NCBI RefSeq assembly: GCF_000820125.1
Contig: NZ_CDBY01000039.1
Location: 1-62,431, forward strand
DNA length: 62,431 bases
DNA from: Aeromonas simiae
Lineage (GTDB): Bacteria; Pseudomonadota; Gammaproteobacteria; Enterobacterales; Aeromonadaceae
Reading direction: 5' to 3'
Under the pieces are notes generated by a model. The model saw nothing but the letters and a program-made list of their open reading frames with translations. It was not told the DNA's origin and ran no database searches. The translations under genes were made by a program, and so were the position numbers. The stretch's first letter is position 1. Each line of letters opens with the position of its first letter. This document shows, piece after piece, positions 44,327 through 54,540 of the stretch.

Positions 44327-45103
44327 ATGCACCTCATCGATACCCACTGCCATCTCGACTTCGCTGACTTTGACGGCGATCGCGCCGCCGTGCTGGCGGC
44401 GAGCCGGTCGCTCGGGGTTGCGCGCTATATCGTTCCTGCCGTCGGTGAGGAGAACTGGGCGGCGCTGGAGGGGTTGGCCGCGTCGGAGGCCGGGATTTTT
44501 TATGCGCTGGGCGTGCACCCCATGTGGGCCTCACGACAGACCAGCGGCGTACTGGCCCGGCTCGCCTCCCGCTTGGCGGCCCGCCCCAGCGCCCTGGTGG
44601 CCATCGGCGAGTGCGGGCTGGATGGCCGCTCGACGGTCTCCCAGGCGGGCCAGCTCGAGCTGTTCGAGGGGCAGCTTGAGCTGGCTCATCAGTTTCAGCT
44701 GCCGCTGCTGGTGCACTCGGTGCGCGCCAATGACACGGTGGCCACGCTGCTCAAGCGTTACCGCCCGGCGGCGGGGGGGGTGATCCACGCCTTCTCCGGT
44801 TCGCTGCACCAGGCCGAGCGCTTCTGGGCGCTGGGATTTCGCCTCGGTATCGGCGGCACCATTACCTACGAGCGGGCCAGCAAGACCCGTGAGGCGGTGG
44901 CTGCGATGCCATGGGAAGCCTTGGTGCTGGAGACCGATGCGCCCGACATGCCCTTGGCGGGCCGGCAGGGGATGCGCAACAGCCCCGAGTATCTGCCCGA
45001 GGTGCTGGCGTGTCTGGCCAGATTGAAAGGGGAGGCACCATCCAAGGTTGCCGAACTGTTACGTGAGTCGAGCGAAGCGTTGTTTCCGCGTCTGTTGCGA
45101 TAA
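44327..45103 (+). CDS. yjjV: TatD family metal-dependent hydrolase (YjjV-like)
   Basis: A 258-residue TIM-barrel hydrolase or DNase. The metal-binding DTHCHLD motif is at the N-terminus, ALGVHPMW near residue 62, IGECGLD near 92 and the ETDAPD motif near 202. YjjV lies next to the deo genes in E. coli too, which supports the subfamily. Confidence 0.88.
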   Translation: MHLIDTHCHLDFADFDGDRAAVLAASRSLGVARYIVPAVGEENWAALEGLAASEAGIFYALGVHPMWASRQTSGVLARLASRLAARPSALVAIGECGLDGRSTVSQAGQLELFEGQLELAHQFQLPLLVHSVRANDTVATLLKRYRPAAGGVIHAFSGSLHQAERFWALGFRLGIGGTITYERASKTREAVAAMPWEALVLETDAPDMPLAGRQGMRNSPEYLPEVLACLARLKGEAPSKVAELLRESSEALFPRLLR

Positions 45104-45324
45104 TTCACAACGGATTAACCAGAGCGGCGGGGAGCGTGACAAAATTCGTGCACAAAAATCGTTTGCGGTCTAAAAACCGGTCATCATACCAATTTTACGA
45201 ACACAAAATGTGACCTAACCAATACTTTGTCAGCGTTCATTCAGTATAATGCGCCGCCTCGGGAGCGGGTTTGTTGATACAACTCGTTAACCAGGGGCAA
45301 GGTGCTACTAGAGGAAAATAACAA
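45104..45324 (+). promoter_or_regulatory. nupC promoter with CRP-like half-site
   Basis: A perfect TATAAT lies at 45245-45250 with no matching -35. TGTGACCTAACC (from 45209) gives a CRP-like site centred near 45216.5, about 41 bases before the expected start of transcription: the class II CRP position. CRP/CytR control of nucleoside uptake is well known in relatives. Confidence 0.55.
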
Positions 45325-46599
45325 ATGAACTTGATCATGGGTCTGGTGGGGATGGCGACGCTCATCCTCATCGCGGTGTGCTTCTCGAGCAACCGCAAGG
45401 CTATCAACATACGTACCGTGGCCGGTGCGTTTGCCATCCAGGCTAGCCTGGGTGCGTTCGTGCTCTATGTCCCGGTTGGCAAAGATATTCTGGGCGGCGC
45501 CTCTGGTGCGGTTTCCAGCGTTATCGGTTATGGCCAAAATGGTATCGACTTCCTGTTCGGTGGCCTGGTCAGCAACAAGATGTTCGACGTGTTCGGTGGT
45601 GGCGGCTTCATCTTTGCCTTCCGCGTGCTGCCGGTCATCATCTTCTTCTCCTCCCTGATCGCCGTACTCTACTACCTCGGCATCATGCAGTGGGTCATCA
45701 AGCTGCTGGGCGGTGGCCTGCAAAAGGTGCTGGGCACCTCGCGCACCGAGTCCCTCTCTGCCACCGCCAACATCTTTGTGGGTCAGACCGAGGCCCCGCT
45801 GGTGGTGCGCCCCTTCATCGCCAAGATGACCGACTCTGAGCTGTTTGCCGTCATGTGTGGTGGTCTGGCTTCCGTGGCGGGCTCTGTGCTGGCGGGCTAT
45901 GCCGCCATGGGCGTCAAGATGGAGTACCTGATTGCCGCCTCTTTCATGGCGGCCCCCGGTGGTCTGCTGTTTGCCAAGCTGCTGGTGCCGGAGACCCAGG
46001 CCCCCAGCTACAAAGAAGATAACGCCGATGCCGAGCTGGACGACAAGCCGGCCAACGTGATCGATGCCGCCGCCGCCGGTGCCTCGGCCGGTCTGCAACT
46101 GGCCCTGAACGTGGGCGCCATGCTGCTCGCCTTCATCGGCCTGATCGCCATGATCAACGGCATCTTCTCCGGCGTGGGTGGCTGGTTCGGCATGCCTGAG
46201 CTCTCCCTTGAGCTACTGCTCGGCTGGTTCTTCTCTCCGCTCGCCTTCCTCATCGGTGTGCCCTGGAGTGAAGCGACCGTGGCCGGCTCCTTCATCGGTC
46301 AGAAGCTGGTGGTTAACGAGTTCGTGGCTTACCTGAACTTCGCTCCCTATCTGAAAGATGAGGTGCTGATCAATGGCGTGGCCATGTCTGACCATACCAA
46401 GGCGATCATCTCCTTTGCCCTGTGCGGTTTTGCCAACCTCTCTTCCGTCGCCATCCTGCTCGGCGGTCTGGGGTCGATGGCGCCGAACCGTCGTGGCGAC
46501 ATCGCCCGCTTTGGCCTCAAGGCCGTGCTGGCTGGCTCCTTGTCCAACCTGATGTCGGCCACCATAGCCGGCTTCTTCCTGGCCCTCTCCGGGATGTAA
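45325..46599 (+). CDS. nupC: NupC family concentrative nucleoside transporter
   Basis: A 424-residue CNT-family symporter with about ten membrane segments. Conserved family blocks are [12 protein letters not shown] (near residue 153) and [16 protein letters not shown] LCGFANLSS (near 375). It feeds nucleosides to the deo enzymes encoded downstream. A class II CRP-like site precedes it. Confidence 0.95.
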   Translation: MNLIMGLVGMATLILIAVCFSSNRKAINIRTVAGAFAIQASLGAFVLYVPVGKDILGGASGAVSSVIGYGQNGIDFLFGGLVSNKMFDVFGGGGFIFAFRVLPVIIFFSSLIAVLYYLGIMQWVIKLLGGGLQKVLGTSRTESLSATANIFVGQTEAPLVVRPFIAKMTDSELFAVMCGGLASVAGSVLAGYAAMGVKMEYLIAASFMAAPGGLLFAKLLVPETQAPSYKEDNADAELDDKPANVIDAAAAGASAGLQLALNVGAMLLAFIGLIAMINGIFSGVGGWFGMPELSLELLLGWFFSPLAFLIGVPWSEATVAGSFIGQKLVVNEFVAYLNFAPYLKDEVLINGVAMSDHTKAIISFALCGFANLSSVAILLGGLGSMAPNRRGDIARFGLKAVLAGSLSNLMSATIAGFFLALSGM

Positions 46600-46630
46600 G
46601 CAGCGCACAGGTTAGAGTGCCCAATAACGA

Positions 46631-46660
46631 CGAACGCCACAGCAGATGCTGTGGCGTTCG
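46631..46660. terminator. Palindromic hairpin after nupC
   Basis: CGAACGCCACAGCA and its complement form a long perfect stem; only a weak T run follows. Confidence 0.7.
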
Positions 46661-46727
46661 CATTTGAAGCGGTGACAACCGTTTTCCTTACAAAAACAAC
46701 AATATCAAAGCGTCAATCGGAGGTTCC

Positions 46728-46898
46728 ATGAATGAGGTCATGCTGGCGCTGGTCGCCGGATTCATAGTCGGGGTGCTGTTTTCCATCCTCAAGCTACCGA
46801 TCCCTGCTCCGCCTGTGCTCTCCGGTGTGATGGGTATAGTCGGGGTCTATCTGGGAGGGCTTGGCTACGCCTGGATCGTAGCCCGCTTTTTCTCCTGA
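46728..46898 (+). CDS. XapX domain small membrane protein
   Basis: A 56-residue gene. AGGT/GGAGG lies before the ATG at 46728. Two hydrophobic helices (LALVAGFIVGVLF and GVMGIVGVYLGGLGYAW) flank a KLPIPAPPVLSG segment, the XapX (DUF1427) pattern. The family is found near xanthosine or nucleoside genes; function unknown. Its position between nupC and deoC fits nucleoside salvage. Confidence 0.85.
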   Translation: MNEVMLALVAGFIVGVLFSILKLPIPAPPVLSGVMGIVGVYLGGLGYAWIVARFFS

Positions 46899-47262
46899 AA
46901 GCGGCGTGGGGCCTGCTTCACAGCGAGGTGAAGCCCCCTCGCCAAACGAGAAATTCCGGCTTGCAAAGCAGGGGTATCTCGGCTCAAATAGGCAGGGTCA
47001 GCAGGGTGCTGACAATGACTAATATCCGGTGACAACCGGGTATTGGCGGTCAAATGGAATTGATTGGGTTTGGGGTCACCGCGATCTCTTCTCCAAGTCT
47101 TCATGGAACCAAGTCCGCACTTTTGTAAGAAAGTGACAGGGCTCATGCCTTATTTGCAGTCGGATTGCCTGTGCAGTTTTGCTGTAAACAATGCGTGCCC
47201 GGCTGGATGGTACACGCTACCCATCCCGTCGTGGCGCAAGACTTAACGAGTGGAGAATCAAG
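46899..47262 (+). promoter_or_regulatory. deoC control region
   Basis: A 364-base gap. AGTGACAGGGCTCATG (47132-47147) is a fair CRP-like site, and CCGGT/ACCGG forms a hairpin near 47026. The -10/-35 elements are not clear. Other small frames show no gene features. CRP and nucleoside repressors normally act here. Confidence 0.4.
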
Positions 47263-48036
47263 ATGAGTGATCTGAAGATGGCGGCACAGCGTGCCCTGAA
47301 CCTGATGGACCTGACCACCCTGAACGATGACGATACCGATCAGAAGGTCATCGCTCTGTGCCACAAGGCAAAATCCCCGGCCGGCCTGACCGCCGCCGTT
47401 TGCATCTATCCCCGTTTCATCCCCATCGCCCGCAAGACCCTGCGCGAGATCGGCGCCGAACAGGTGCGCATCGCCACCGTCACCAACTTCCCGCACGGTA
47501 ACGACGACATCGAGATCGCCGTCGCCGAGATCCGCGCCGCCGTTGCCTATGGCGCCGACGAAGTGGACGTGGTCTTCCCCTACCGTGCCTTCATGGCTGG
47601 CAATGAGCAGATCGGCTTCGATCTGGTCAAGGCCTGCAAGGCTGCCTGCGGTGACCAGGTGCTGCTCAAGGTGATCATCGAGACCGGTGAGCTGAAAGAG
47701 GAAGCCCTGATCCGCCGCGCCTCCGAGATCGCCATCGACGCCGGGGCCGACTTCATCAAGACCTCTACCGGCAAGGTGCCGGTCAATGCCACCCCGAGCG
47801 CGGCCCGCATCATGATGGAAGTGATCAAGGCCAAGAACCCGAAAGTGGGCTTCAAGCCGGCCGGTGGCGTGAAGGATGCGGCCGTCGCCGGCCAGTATCT
47901 GGCCATGGCCGAGGAGATCCTGGGCAAGGAGTGGGTCAGCGCCCGCACCTTCCGCTTCGGTGCCTCCAGCCTGCTGGCCAGCCTGCTGGCGACCCTGGGT
48001 TACGGCGACAAGCCGGCCGACACCAGCGGTTACTAA
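47263..48036 (+). CDS. deoC: Deoxyribose-phosphate aldolase
   Basis: A class I aldolase (257 aa) splitting deoxyribose-5-phosphate to acetaldehyde and glyceraldehyde-3-phosphate. The Schiff-base lysine lies in DFIKTSTGK (near residue 167). GGAG precedes the ATG at 47263. First of four deo genes. Confidence 0.97.
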   Translation: MSDLKMAAQRALNLMDLTTLNDDDTDQKVIALCHKAKSPAGLTAAVCIYPRFIPIARKTLREIGAEQVRIATVTNFPHGNDDIEIAVAEIRAAVAYGADEVDVVFPYRAFMAGNEQIGFDLVKACKAACGDQVLLKVIIETGELKEEALIRRASEIAIDAGADFIKTSTGKVPVNATPSAARIMMEVIKAKNPKVGFKPAGGVKDAAVAGQYLAMAEEILGKEWVSARTFRFGASSLLASLLATLGYGDKPADTSGY

Positions 48037-48120
48037 GCGCATTACCGGGGCGGCGTGCCGCCCCGCTTCAGGACTCCTATCTGGCTTGCATTGCGCGCCT
48101 TGGCGCGGAAGGAATCAAAG

Positions 48121-49452
48121 ATGTTTTTGCCTCAGGAAATTATTCGCAAGAAGCGCAATGGTGACGCGCTGACGACTCAGGAAATCCAATTCTTCGTTGA
48201 GGGGATCACCCAGGGCACCATAGGGGAAGGGCAGATTGCGGCGCTGGCCATGGCGGTCTACTTCCGTGACATGACCATGGACGAGCGTGTCGCGCTGACC
48301 TGCGCCATGCGGGACTCCGGCATGGTGCTCGACTGGGCTCCCCTTAACCTCGGCGGCCCCATCGTCGACAAGCACTCCACCGGCGGGGTGGGCGATGTGG
48401 TATCTCTCATGCTCGGCCCCATGGTCGCCGCCTGCGGCGGCTTCGTGCCGATGATCTCCGGCCGTGGTCTCGGCCACACCGGCGGCACCCTGGACAAGCT
48501 CGATGCCATCCCCGGCTACCAGACCTCGGTCGACAACGACACCTTCATCCAGGTGGTGCGTGAGGCCGGTGTCGCCATCATAGGTCAGACCGGCGATCTC
48601 GCCCCGGCCGACAAGCGCATCTATGCGGTGCGCGACGTGACCGCCACCGTCGAATCCATCGCCATGATCACCGGCTCGATCCTCTCCAAGAAGCTCGCCT
48701 CCGGGCTGGACGCCTTGGTGATGGACGTCAAGGTGGGATCTGGCGCCTTCATGCCCACCTTCGAGGCCTCGGAAGCGCTGGCCAACAGCATAGTCGCGGT
48801 GGCCAACGGGGCGGGGTGCCGCACCACGGCCCTGCTCACCGACATGAACCAGGTGCTGGCCTCCAGTGCCGGCAACGCGGTGGAAGTGCGTGAAGCGGTG
48901 CGTTACCTGACCGGTGCGTACCGCAACCCGCGCATCCATGCGGTGACCCTGGCCCTGTGCGCCGAGATGCTGCTCTCCGCCGGGCTGGCCGCGGATGAGC
49001 AAGGGGCTCGCGCTAAGCTGCAAGCGGTGCTCGATAACGGCAAGGCGGCCGAGATCTTCGGGCGCATGGTCACGGGGCTCGGTGGCCCGGCCGATTTCGT
49101 CGAGCGTTATGACCACTACCTGCCCAAGAGTGCCATCGTCCGCCCTGTCTACGCCGAGCGCAGCGGGTTTGTGAGCGCCATGGACACCCGTGAGCTGGGT
49201 CTGGCGGTGGTGGCCATGGGCGGCGGGCGGCGTGCCCCGGCTGACCGGCTCGACTACGCCGTGGGCCTGACCGATTTTATTCGTCTGGGGCAGGAGGTCG
49301 GCGCGGATAAACCACTCGCCTTCATCCATGCTCAGAACGAGGAACAGTTCAGTCAGGCGGCCGCCATGGTGCGCGCCGCCATCCGGATTGATGACGCGCA
49401 GCCCGAGGCCCTGCCCGAGGTCTATCGCCGCATCACTCTGGCCGATTTGTAA
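48121..49452 (+). CDS. deoA: Thymidine phosphorylase
   Basis: A 443-residue enzyme that splits thymidine into thymine and deoxyribose-1-phosphate. The phosphate-binding KHSTGGVGD (near residue 84) and the family block [15 protein letters not shown] (near 113) are conserved. AAGGA precedes the ATG at 48121. Confidence 0.97.
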   Translation: MFLPQEIIRKKRNGDALTTQEIQFFVEGITQGTIGEGQIAALAMAVYFRDMTMDERVALTCAMRDSGMVLDWAPLNLGGPIVDKHSTGGVGDVVSLMLGPMVAACGGFVPMISGRGLGHTGGTLDKLDAIPGYQTSVDNDTFIQVVREAGVAIIGQTGDLAPADKRIYAVRDVTATVESIAMITGSILSKKLASGLDALVMDVKVGSGAFMPTFEASEALANSIVAVANGAGCRTTALLTDMNQVLASSAGNAVEVREAVRYLTGAYRNPRIHAVTLALCAEMLLSAGLAADEQGARAKLQAVLDNGKAAEIFGRMVTGLGGPADFVERYDHYLPKSAIVRPVYAERSGFVSAMDTRELGLAVVAMGGGRRAPADRLDYAVGLTDFIRLGQEVGADKPLAFIHAQNEEQFSQAAAMVRAAIRIDDAQPEALPEVYRRITLADL

Positions 49453-49465
49453 CAAGGGGACTCCC

Positions 49466-50674
49466 ATGAAACGTACCTTTATCCTGATGATGGACTCTTT
49501 CGGTATCGGCGCTGCCGCCGATGCCGACAAGTTCGGTGACGTCGGTGCCAACACCCTCGGCCACATAGCCAAGGCGTGTGCCGAGGGCCAGGTGGCGGGG
49601 CGCGGCCCGCTCTCGCTGCCCAACCTGACCAAGCTGGGGCTGGGGCATGCCTGCGAGCTCTCCTCCGGTCTGTTCCCCGCCGGTCTCGACAAGCAGACCG
49701 AGGTGGTGGCGGCCTACGGCTACGCCAAGGAGCTCTCCTCCGGCAAGGACACCCCGTCCGGCCACTGGGAGATCGCCGGCGTGCCTGTGCTGTTTGACTG
49801 GGGCTACTTCACGAACACCACCAACAGCTTCCCGCCCGAGCTGCTCGACGCCATCGTGGCGAAAGCCGGCCTGCCGGGCTACCTCGGTAACTGCCACGCC
49901 TCCGGCACTCAGGTGCTCGACGATCTGGGCGAGGAGCACATGCGCACTGGCAAGCCTATCTTCTACACCTCGGCCGACTCGGTGTTTCAGATTGCCTGCC
50001 ACGAAGAGACCTATGGCCTCGAGAAGCTCTACGAGCTGTGCCACATCGTGCGCGAGCTGCTCGAGCCCTATAACATCGGCCGCGTCATTGCCCGCCCGTT
50101 CGTGGGGGCGCGCAAGGGCGAGTTCAAGCGCACTGGCAACCGTCACGACTACTCGGTGCTGCCGCCGGCGCCGACCGTGCTGGACTACATGAAGGAGGCG
50201 GGGGGTCAGGTGGTTTCCATCGGCAAGATCGCCGACATCTATGCCCAGCAGGGCATCACCAAGCAGGTCAAGGGCACCGGTCTCACCGAGCTGTGGGACA
50301 GAACCCTGGAAGAGGTGAAGGCGGCCGGTGACAACACCATCGTCTTCACCAACTTCGTCGATTTCGACTCCTCTTACGGCCACCGCCGTGACGTGAAGGG
50401 GTACGCCGATGCGCTGGAGTATTTCGACTCCCGCCTGCCGGAGCTGTTCGCCCTGATGCAGGATGGCGACGTGGCGGTACTGACTGCCGACCACGGCTGT
50501 GATCCGACCTGGGGCGGCACCGATCACACCCGTGAGCACATCCCGGTGATCTTCTACGGTAAACCGGTCAAGGCCGGCAGTGTAGGCGGTCGCGACACCT
50601 TTGCCGACATCGGTCAGAGCATCGCGGCCTATCACGGCCTGCCCAAGTTGCAGTACGGCACTAGCTTCCTGTAA
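49466..50674 (+). CDS. deoB: Phosphopentomutase
   Basis: An alkaline-phosphatase-fold enzyme (402 aa) interconverting pentose 1- and 5-phosphates. The metal motif MMDSFGIGA is at the N-terminus, and [18 protein letters not shown] (near residue 340) supplies further ligands. Thirteen bases after deoA. Confidence 0.97.
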   Translation: MKRTFILMMDSFGIGAAADADKFGDVGANTLGHIAKACAEGQVAGRGPLSLPNLTKLGLGHACELSSGLFPAGLDKQTEVVAAYGYAKELSSGKDTPSGHWEIAGVPVLFDWGYFTNTTNSFPPELLDAIVAKAGLPGYLGNCHASGTQVLDDLGEEHMRTGKPIFYTSADSVFQIACHEETYGLEKLYELCHIVRELLEPYNIGRVIARPFVGARKGEFKRTGNRHDYSVLPPAPTVLDYMKEAGGQVVSIGKIADIYAQQGITKQVKGTGLTELWDRTLEEVKAAGDNTIVFTNFVDFDSSYGHRRDVKGYADALEYFDSRLPELFALMQDGDVAVLTADHGCDPTWGGTDHTREHIPVIFYGKPVKAGSVGGRDTFADIGQSIAAYHGLPKLQYGTSFL

Positions 50675-50747
50675 CTTAGCCGCCCGCCCTTCGCGGGGCA
50701 GGCAGACAACAACAAAACAATTTAATCAGTGTGAAGGAATCAAGAGA

Positions 50748-51464
50748 ATGGCAACTCCTCATATCAATGCGAAAGATGGCGCCTTTGCTGACGTGGTGCT
50801 GATGCCGGGTGATCCCCTGCGCGCCAAGTACATCGCCGAGTCTTTCCTCGAGAACGTCGAGCAGGTGTGCGACGTGCGCAACATGCTCGGTTTCACCGGC
50901 ACCTACAAGGGCCGCCGCATCTCCGTGATGGGCCATGGCATGGGCATCCCCTCCTGCTCCATCTACACCAAGGAGCTGATCACCGAGTACGGCGTCAAGA
51001 CCATCATCCGCGTCGGCTCCTGCGGTGCGGTGCGTGAAGACGTCAAGCTGCGTGACGTGGTCATCGGCATGGGCGCCAGCACCGACTCCAAGGTGAACCG
51101 TCTGCGCTTCAAGGATCACGACTTCGCCGCGATTGCCGACTTCGATCTGGTCGCCAACGCGGTGCAAGCGGCCAAGAACAAGGGCACCCCGGTGCGCGTC
51201 GGCAACCTGTTCTCTGCCGATCTCTTCTACACCCCGGACCCCTCCATGTTCGATGTGATGGAGAAGTACGGCATTCTGGGGGTCGAGATGGAAGCCGCCG
51301 GCATCTACGGCGTGGCCGCCGAGTTCGGTGCCAAGGCGCTGACCATCTGCACCGTCTCCGATCACATCCGTACCGGTGAGCAGACCTCCGCCGAAGAGCG
51401 CCAGCTGACCTTCAACGACATGATCGAGATCGCGCTGGAGTCGGTGCTGCTGGGCGACCAGTAA
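50748..51464 (+). CDS. deoD: Purine nucleoside phosphorylase DeoD
   Basis: A hexameric nucleoside phosphorylase (238 aa). [12 protein letters not shown] (near residue 18) and RVGSCGAV (near 87) hold phosphate, and EMEAAGIY (near 180) and the catalytic aspartate in VSDH (near 204) are present. AAGGAAT precedes the ATG. Last of the deo operon, closed by a terminator. Confidence 0.97.
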   Translation: MATPHINAKDGAFADVVLMPGDPLRAKYIAESFLENVEQVCDVRNMLGFTGTYKGRRISVMGHGMGIPSCSIYTKELITEYGVKTIIRVGSCGAVREDVKLRDVVIGMGASTDSKVNRLRFKDHDFAAIADFDLVANAVQAAKNKGTPVRVGNLFSADLFYTPDPSMFDVMEKYGILGVEMEAAGIYGVAAEFGAKALTICTVSDHIRTGEQTSAEERQLTFNDMIEIALESVLLGDQ

Positions 51465-51482
51465 TGCCTTCGCACCAATGAG

Positions 51483-51510
51483 ACGGCGGCCCAAGGGCCG
51501 CCGTTTTTTA
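51483..51510 (+). terminator. Terminator of the deo operon
   Basis: ACGGCGGCCC / GGGCCGCCGT stem followed by six T. Confidence 0.92.
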
Positions 51511-53760
51511 TTCCTCTTCGATTAGCTGGTAGCGCCCCTTGCCGGCCGCCTTGGCCCGATACATGGCCTCATCGGCCTGATGCAGCAGGTGGTCGAGATC
51601 GTACTCCCTGCCGGGGCGGCACAACACGCCACCGATACTCCCCGCCGTCTGTAACACCAGATCGCCGCACGTGAGGGGGATGGCCATCGCCTCGAGCAGG
51701 CGCTGGCTCAACTGCGATAGCCCCAGCTCCTGTAGCTCCAGCCCTGGCAGCAGCACGGTGAACTCATCCCCGGCCAGACGGGCCACCATGTCGCCGCCCC
51801 GCACCGCCTCGCCCAGCAACTGGGCGACGTGGCGCAGCACCAGATCCCCCATGTCGTGGCCGAAGTGATCGTTGATCTGCTTGAAGCCGTCCAGATCGAT
51901 AAACAGCAGGCCGAGCGCGGTCTCGCCGCGCTGTACCCGCTCCAGCTCCCGGGTCAGGCGCAGGGTGAAGGCGCGCCGGTTGGGGAGGCCGGTGAGCGGA
52001 TCGTGGGTGGCTTCGTGCTCGAGCTGATGTTGCAGCAGGCGGTACTCTGTGATGTCGGTGGCCAGCACATAGGTGCCGGGCTCGGTACCGCCGGCAGGGA
52101 TGAACTCGACCCGGATGATGCGCGGCTCGCCGTAGCGGGTGACCCTGCGCTCCTGCACCGCTCGCTTGCCCGCTCTGGCGTTGGCGATCAGGGGGGCCGA
52201 TTCGGCGTAAGCCTCCTCGCCCAGCACATCGCGGACATGCATGCCGAGGATGCGGTCAGGCTCGATCCGGTAATAGTCGTAGTAGGCCCGGTTGACGAAC
52301 AGGTAGCGCTCGTCTGGCGTGATCATGCTGATGAGCACCGGCTGGTTGTCGGTGATCTCGCGCAGCCGTGCCCGGCTGCGGGCCAGCTCCTCGCTGGCCT
52401 GTACCCGCTCCGAGATATCGTGCAGGAAGGCGATGCGGCGGGCCGCGCCGCCGAAGTCGTGGCGCTCGGCCACCACCTCGACACAGAGTGGCTCGTGATG
52501 GCGGGTGGTGATGTGGCTCTCGAGCCGCTGCGGCTCGGTCAGCGGCGAGCAGAGCAGGTCGGCCAGCGGGCTATCGTCGCCCAGCAGGGCGCGCAGTGGC
52601 TGGCCGATGGCCTGCTCCTGGGTGTAGCCAAACAGGCGGCTGGCGGCCGGGTTCCAGCCGGTCAGGCGCTCCTGGTCATCGATTTCGAGAAAGGCGTTGC
52701 TGGTGTGGCGCAACATGTGCTCAAAGCGCCGCTGCTGCTGCCAGAGATGGGTCTGCATCGCTTCGCGCTGGATGCGCTCCTCATCAAGGCGGGAGATGGT
52801 GTCGGTGAGATCCCGGGTGCGCGCGGCAACCTGCTGCTCCAGCTCCCCTTGCAGGGTGCGCAACTCGGCCTCTATCTGTTTGCGCTCGCTTAGGTCGGCA
52901 AACACTGCCGCCAGGTAGGGAGGCTCGCTGCCCCCCTGGCAGAGGGCCACGCTCAGCTGCACCCAGCAGTATCCCCCATCGGCGCGGCGCAGCCGTTTCT
53001 CTAGCCGGTAGTGACCACGCTCGCCGGCGAGCAGGGAGTGAAAGAGCGTCGCTTCGATCGGCAGATCGTCCGGATGGGTCATCGACTGCCAGGTGCGGGT
53101 CAGCAGCTCGGTCTCGCTGTAGCCGAGCAGCTGTTGCAGGCCTGGGTTGACCCGCAGCCAGCTGCCGTCGAGGGCGGTGAGGGCCATGCCGACCGAGCTG
53201 TGGGTGAAGATGCGGGCAAACAGGTTGGTCTTGTCGTCGAGCTCCCGGCTCAGGCAGTCGAGCTGAATGCGCCGCTCCATATCGTGTAGCGTGTTCTCCA
53301 CCAGATGGCCGAAGTCATCCAGATCCTGGCACTGCTGCGCATCAAGGCGGCGCGGCTGGTGATCGACCAGGCAGAGGGTGCCGAGCACGGTGCCGTCGCT
53401 GGCGTGCAGTGGCCGTCCGGCGTAGAAGACCACATGGGGTGCACCGGTCACCAGCGGGTTGTCGGCAAAACGCGCATCAAGGCGGGCGTCTTCCACCTGC
53501 ATGATGTCGGGGCGCAGCATGGCATGGCCGCAGAAGGAGAGTGCACGGGGGATTTCACAAAGCGACGTGCCGGCATGAGAGAGGAACCATTGGCGCTCGC
53601 TGTCGGCCAGGGAGACCAGGGCGATGGGGAGATCAAAATGGCGGGTCAGCAACCGGGTGAGGCGATCCAGGGAGGCGATGGGCTCATGGTCAAACAGGCC
53701 GAGGACGCGCAACCGCTGCAAGCGGTCAGCTTCGTCCAGGGGCAGTGGGGCGACGTGCAT
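51508..53760 (-). CDS. GAF-PAS-GGDEF diguanylate cyclase
   Basis: A 750-residue signalling protein with no membrane segment. A GAF domain (about 20-165) is followed by three PAS domains (about 185-300, 350-450, 460-575) and a C-terminal GGDEF domain (about 585-745). The signature is AGDEF, and the inhibitory site RxxD (RGGD) lies five residues before it, so an active, product-inhibited enzyme is likely. PAS1 and PAS2 are separated by a coiled coil. The GAF is of the type often found near the N-terminus of sensor cyclases; the signal is unknown. Confidence 0.92.
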   Translation of the reverse strand: MHVAPLPLDEADRLQRLRVLGLFDHEPIASLDRLTRLLTRHFDLPIALVSLADSERQWFLSHAGTSLCEIPRALSFCGHAMLRPDIMQVEDARLDARFADNPLVTGAPHVVFYAGRPLHASDGTVLGTLCLVDHQPRRLDAQQCQDLDDFGHLVENTLHDMERRIQLDCLSRELDDKTNLFARIFTHSSVGMALTALDGSWLRVNPGLQQLLGYSETELLTRTWQSMTHPDDLPIEATLFHSLLAGERGHYRLEKRLRRADGGYCWVQLSVALCQGGSEPPYLAAVFADLSERKQIEAELRTLQGELEQQVAARTRDLTDTISRLDEERIQREAMQTHLWQQQRRFEHMLRHTSNAFLEIDDQERLTGWNPAASRLFGYTQEQAIGQPLRALLGDDSPLADLLCSPLTEPQRLESHITTRHHEPLCVEVVAERHDFGGAARRIAFLHDISERVQASEELARSRARLREITDNQPVLISMITPDERYLFVNRAYYDYYRIEPDRILGMHVRDVLGEEAYAESAPLIANARAGKRAVQERRVTRYGEPRIIRVEFIPAGGTEPGTYVLATDITEYRLLQHQLEHEATHDPLTGLPNRRAFTLRLTRELERVQRGETALGLLFIDLDGFKQINDHFGHDMGDLVLRHVAQLLGEAVRGGDMVARLAGDEFTVLLPGLELQELGLSQLSQRLLEAMAIPLTCGDLVLQTAGSIGGVLCRPGREYDLDHLLHQADEAMYRAKAAGKGRYQLIEEE

Positions 53761-53821
53761 GCAGGGCTCCGTGCAGTAGGCTAGCCAGAGTTATATACAA
53801 GTCGTGAGGGGCAATCCAGCG

Positions 53822-54439
53822 TCACGCCTCCTCTTTCGGCGTGGGCGCACTCTCCTTTTTACGGTGCTTGCGTACCCGGACATAGTTGCGGCGCACCCCG
53901 AACGAGATGAACAATCCGGCCAGCAGCATCACCAGCAGCATCAATCGCAGTCGTTCCAGATCGCTGCGCAGCTTGGTCTGCAATGGCTCGAGCAGTTGCT
54001 GCTCCTCCAGGGTGATGCGCAGGTAGCCGAGGGTCTTGCCCTCCAGATTGATCTCCTCGATGAACGGCTGGCGCCCTTCACCCTGCTTGGGCCTGGTGGC
54101 GTTCTCGCTGCCGATGGGGAGCAGGGATTCCAGCGGCAGGGCATTGCCGGACTGGGCGATCGGCACCCCGCGTTGATCGTAGAGGGTGACGTCGGTGATG
54201 AGTGGGTCCTTGGCCAGATTGTCGGCCAGCAGCGCCAGCTCGCTCTTGTTTTTCTCCTGCAACCAGCGGCTCATGTTGCGGGCGGCATAGCTGACCAGCG
54301 CCTGCGCCTGCTCGCGAGCCTGGACGTGCATCGCCTGCTGGCTCTCGGATTGCAGCCGCAGCAGCATGACCAGTACCCAGGCACAGAGCAGGGCGCCGGC
54401 GGCAAGACTGAGGGCTCGTTTGAGAGGCAGGTAACGCAA
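53822..54439 (-). CDS. Smp/YtjB-family membrane protein
   Basis: A 205-residue protein with membrane helices near residues 10-28 and 168-185 flanking a periplasmic segment that contains VTLYDQRGVPIAQSG. It matches the YtjB (Smp, AhpA) family, which lies divergently beside serB in E. coli as here. Function is poorly known. Confidence 0.85.
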   Translation of the reverse strand: MRYLPLKRALSLAAGALLCAWVLVMLLRLQSESQQAMHVQAREQAQALVSYAARNMSRWLQEKNKSELALLADNLAKDPLITDVTLYDQRGVPIAQSGNALPLESLLPIGSENATRPKQGEGRQPFIEEINLEGKTLGYLRITLEEQQLLEPLQTKLRSDLERLRLMLLVMLLAGLFISFGVRRNYVRVRKHRKKESAPTPKEEA

Positions 54440-54540
54440 GGGTTGGGCTCCGTGGGCTGAGGTGGCGGGATCTTCGCCCTTGCCTCGGCAAAAAGCAATA
54501 CGCTACCCTGACCCCATTTCGTTAATAGGAAACCTGTGCC

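Noticed and set aside
48115..49692. A 525-codon frame antisense to deoA and deoB
   Set aside because: Spans the junction of two conserved operon genes and shows no family motif.
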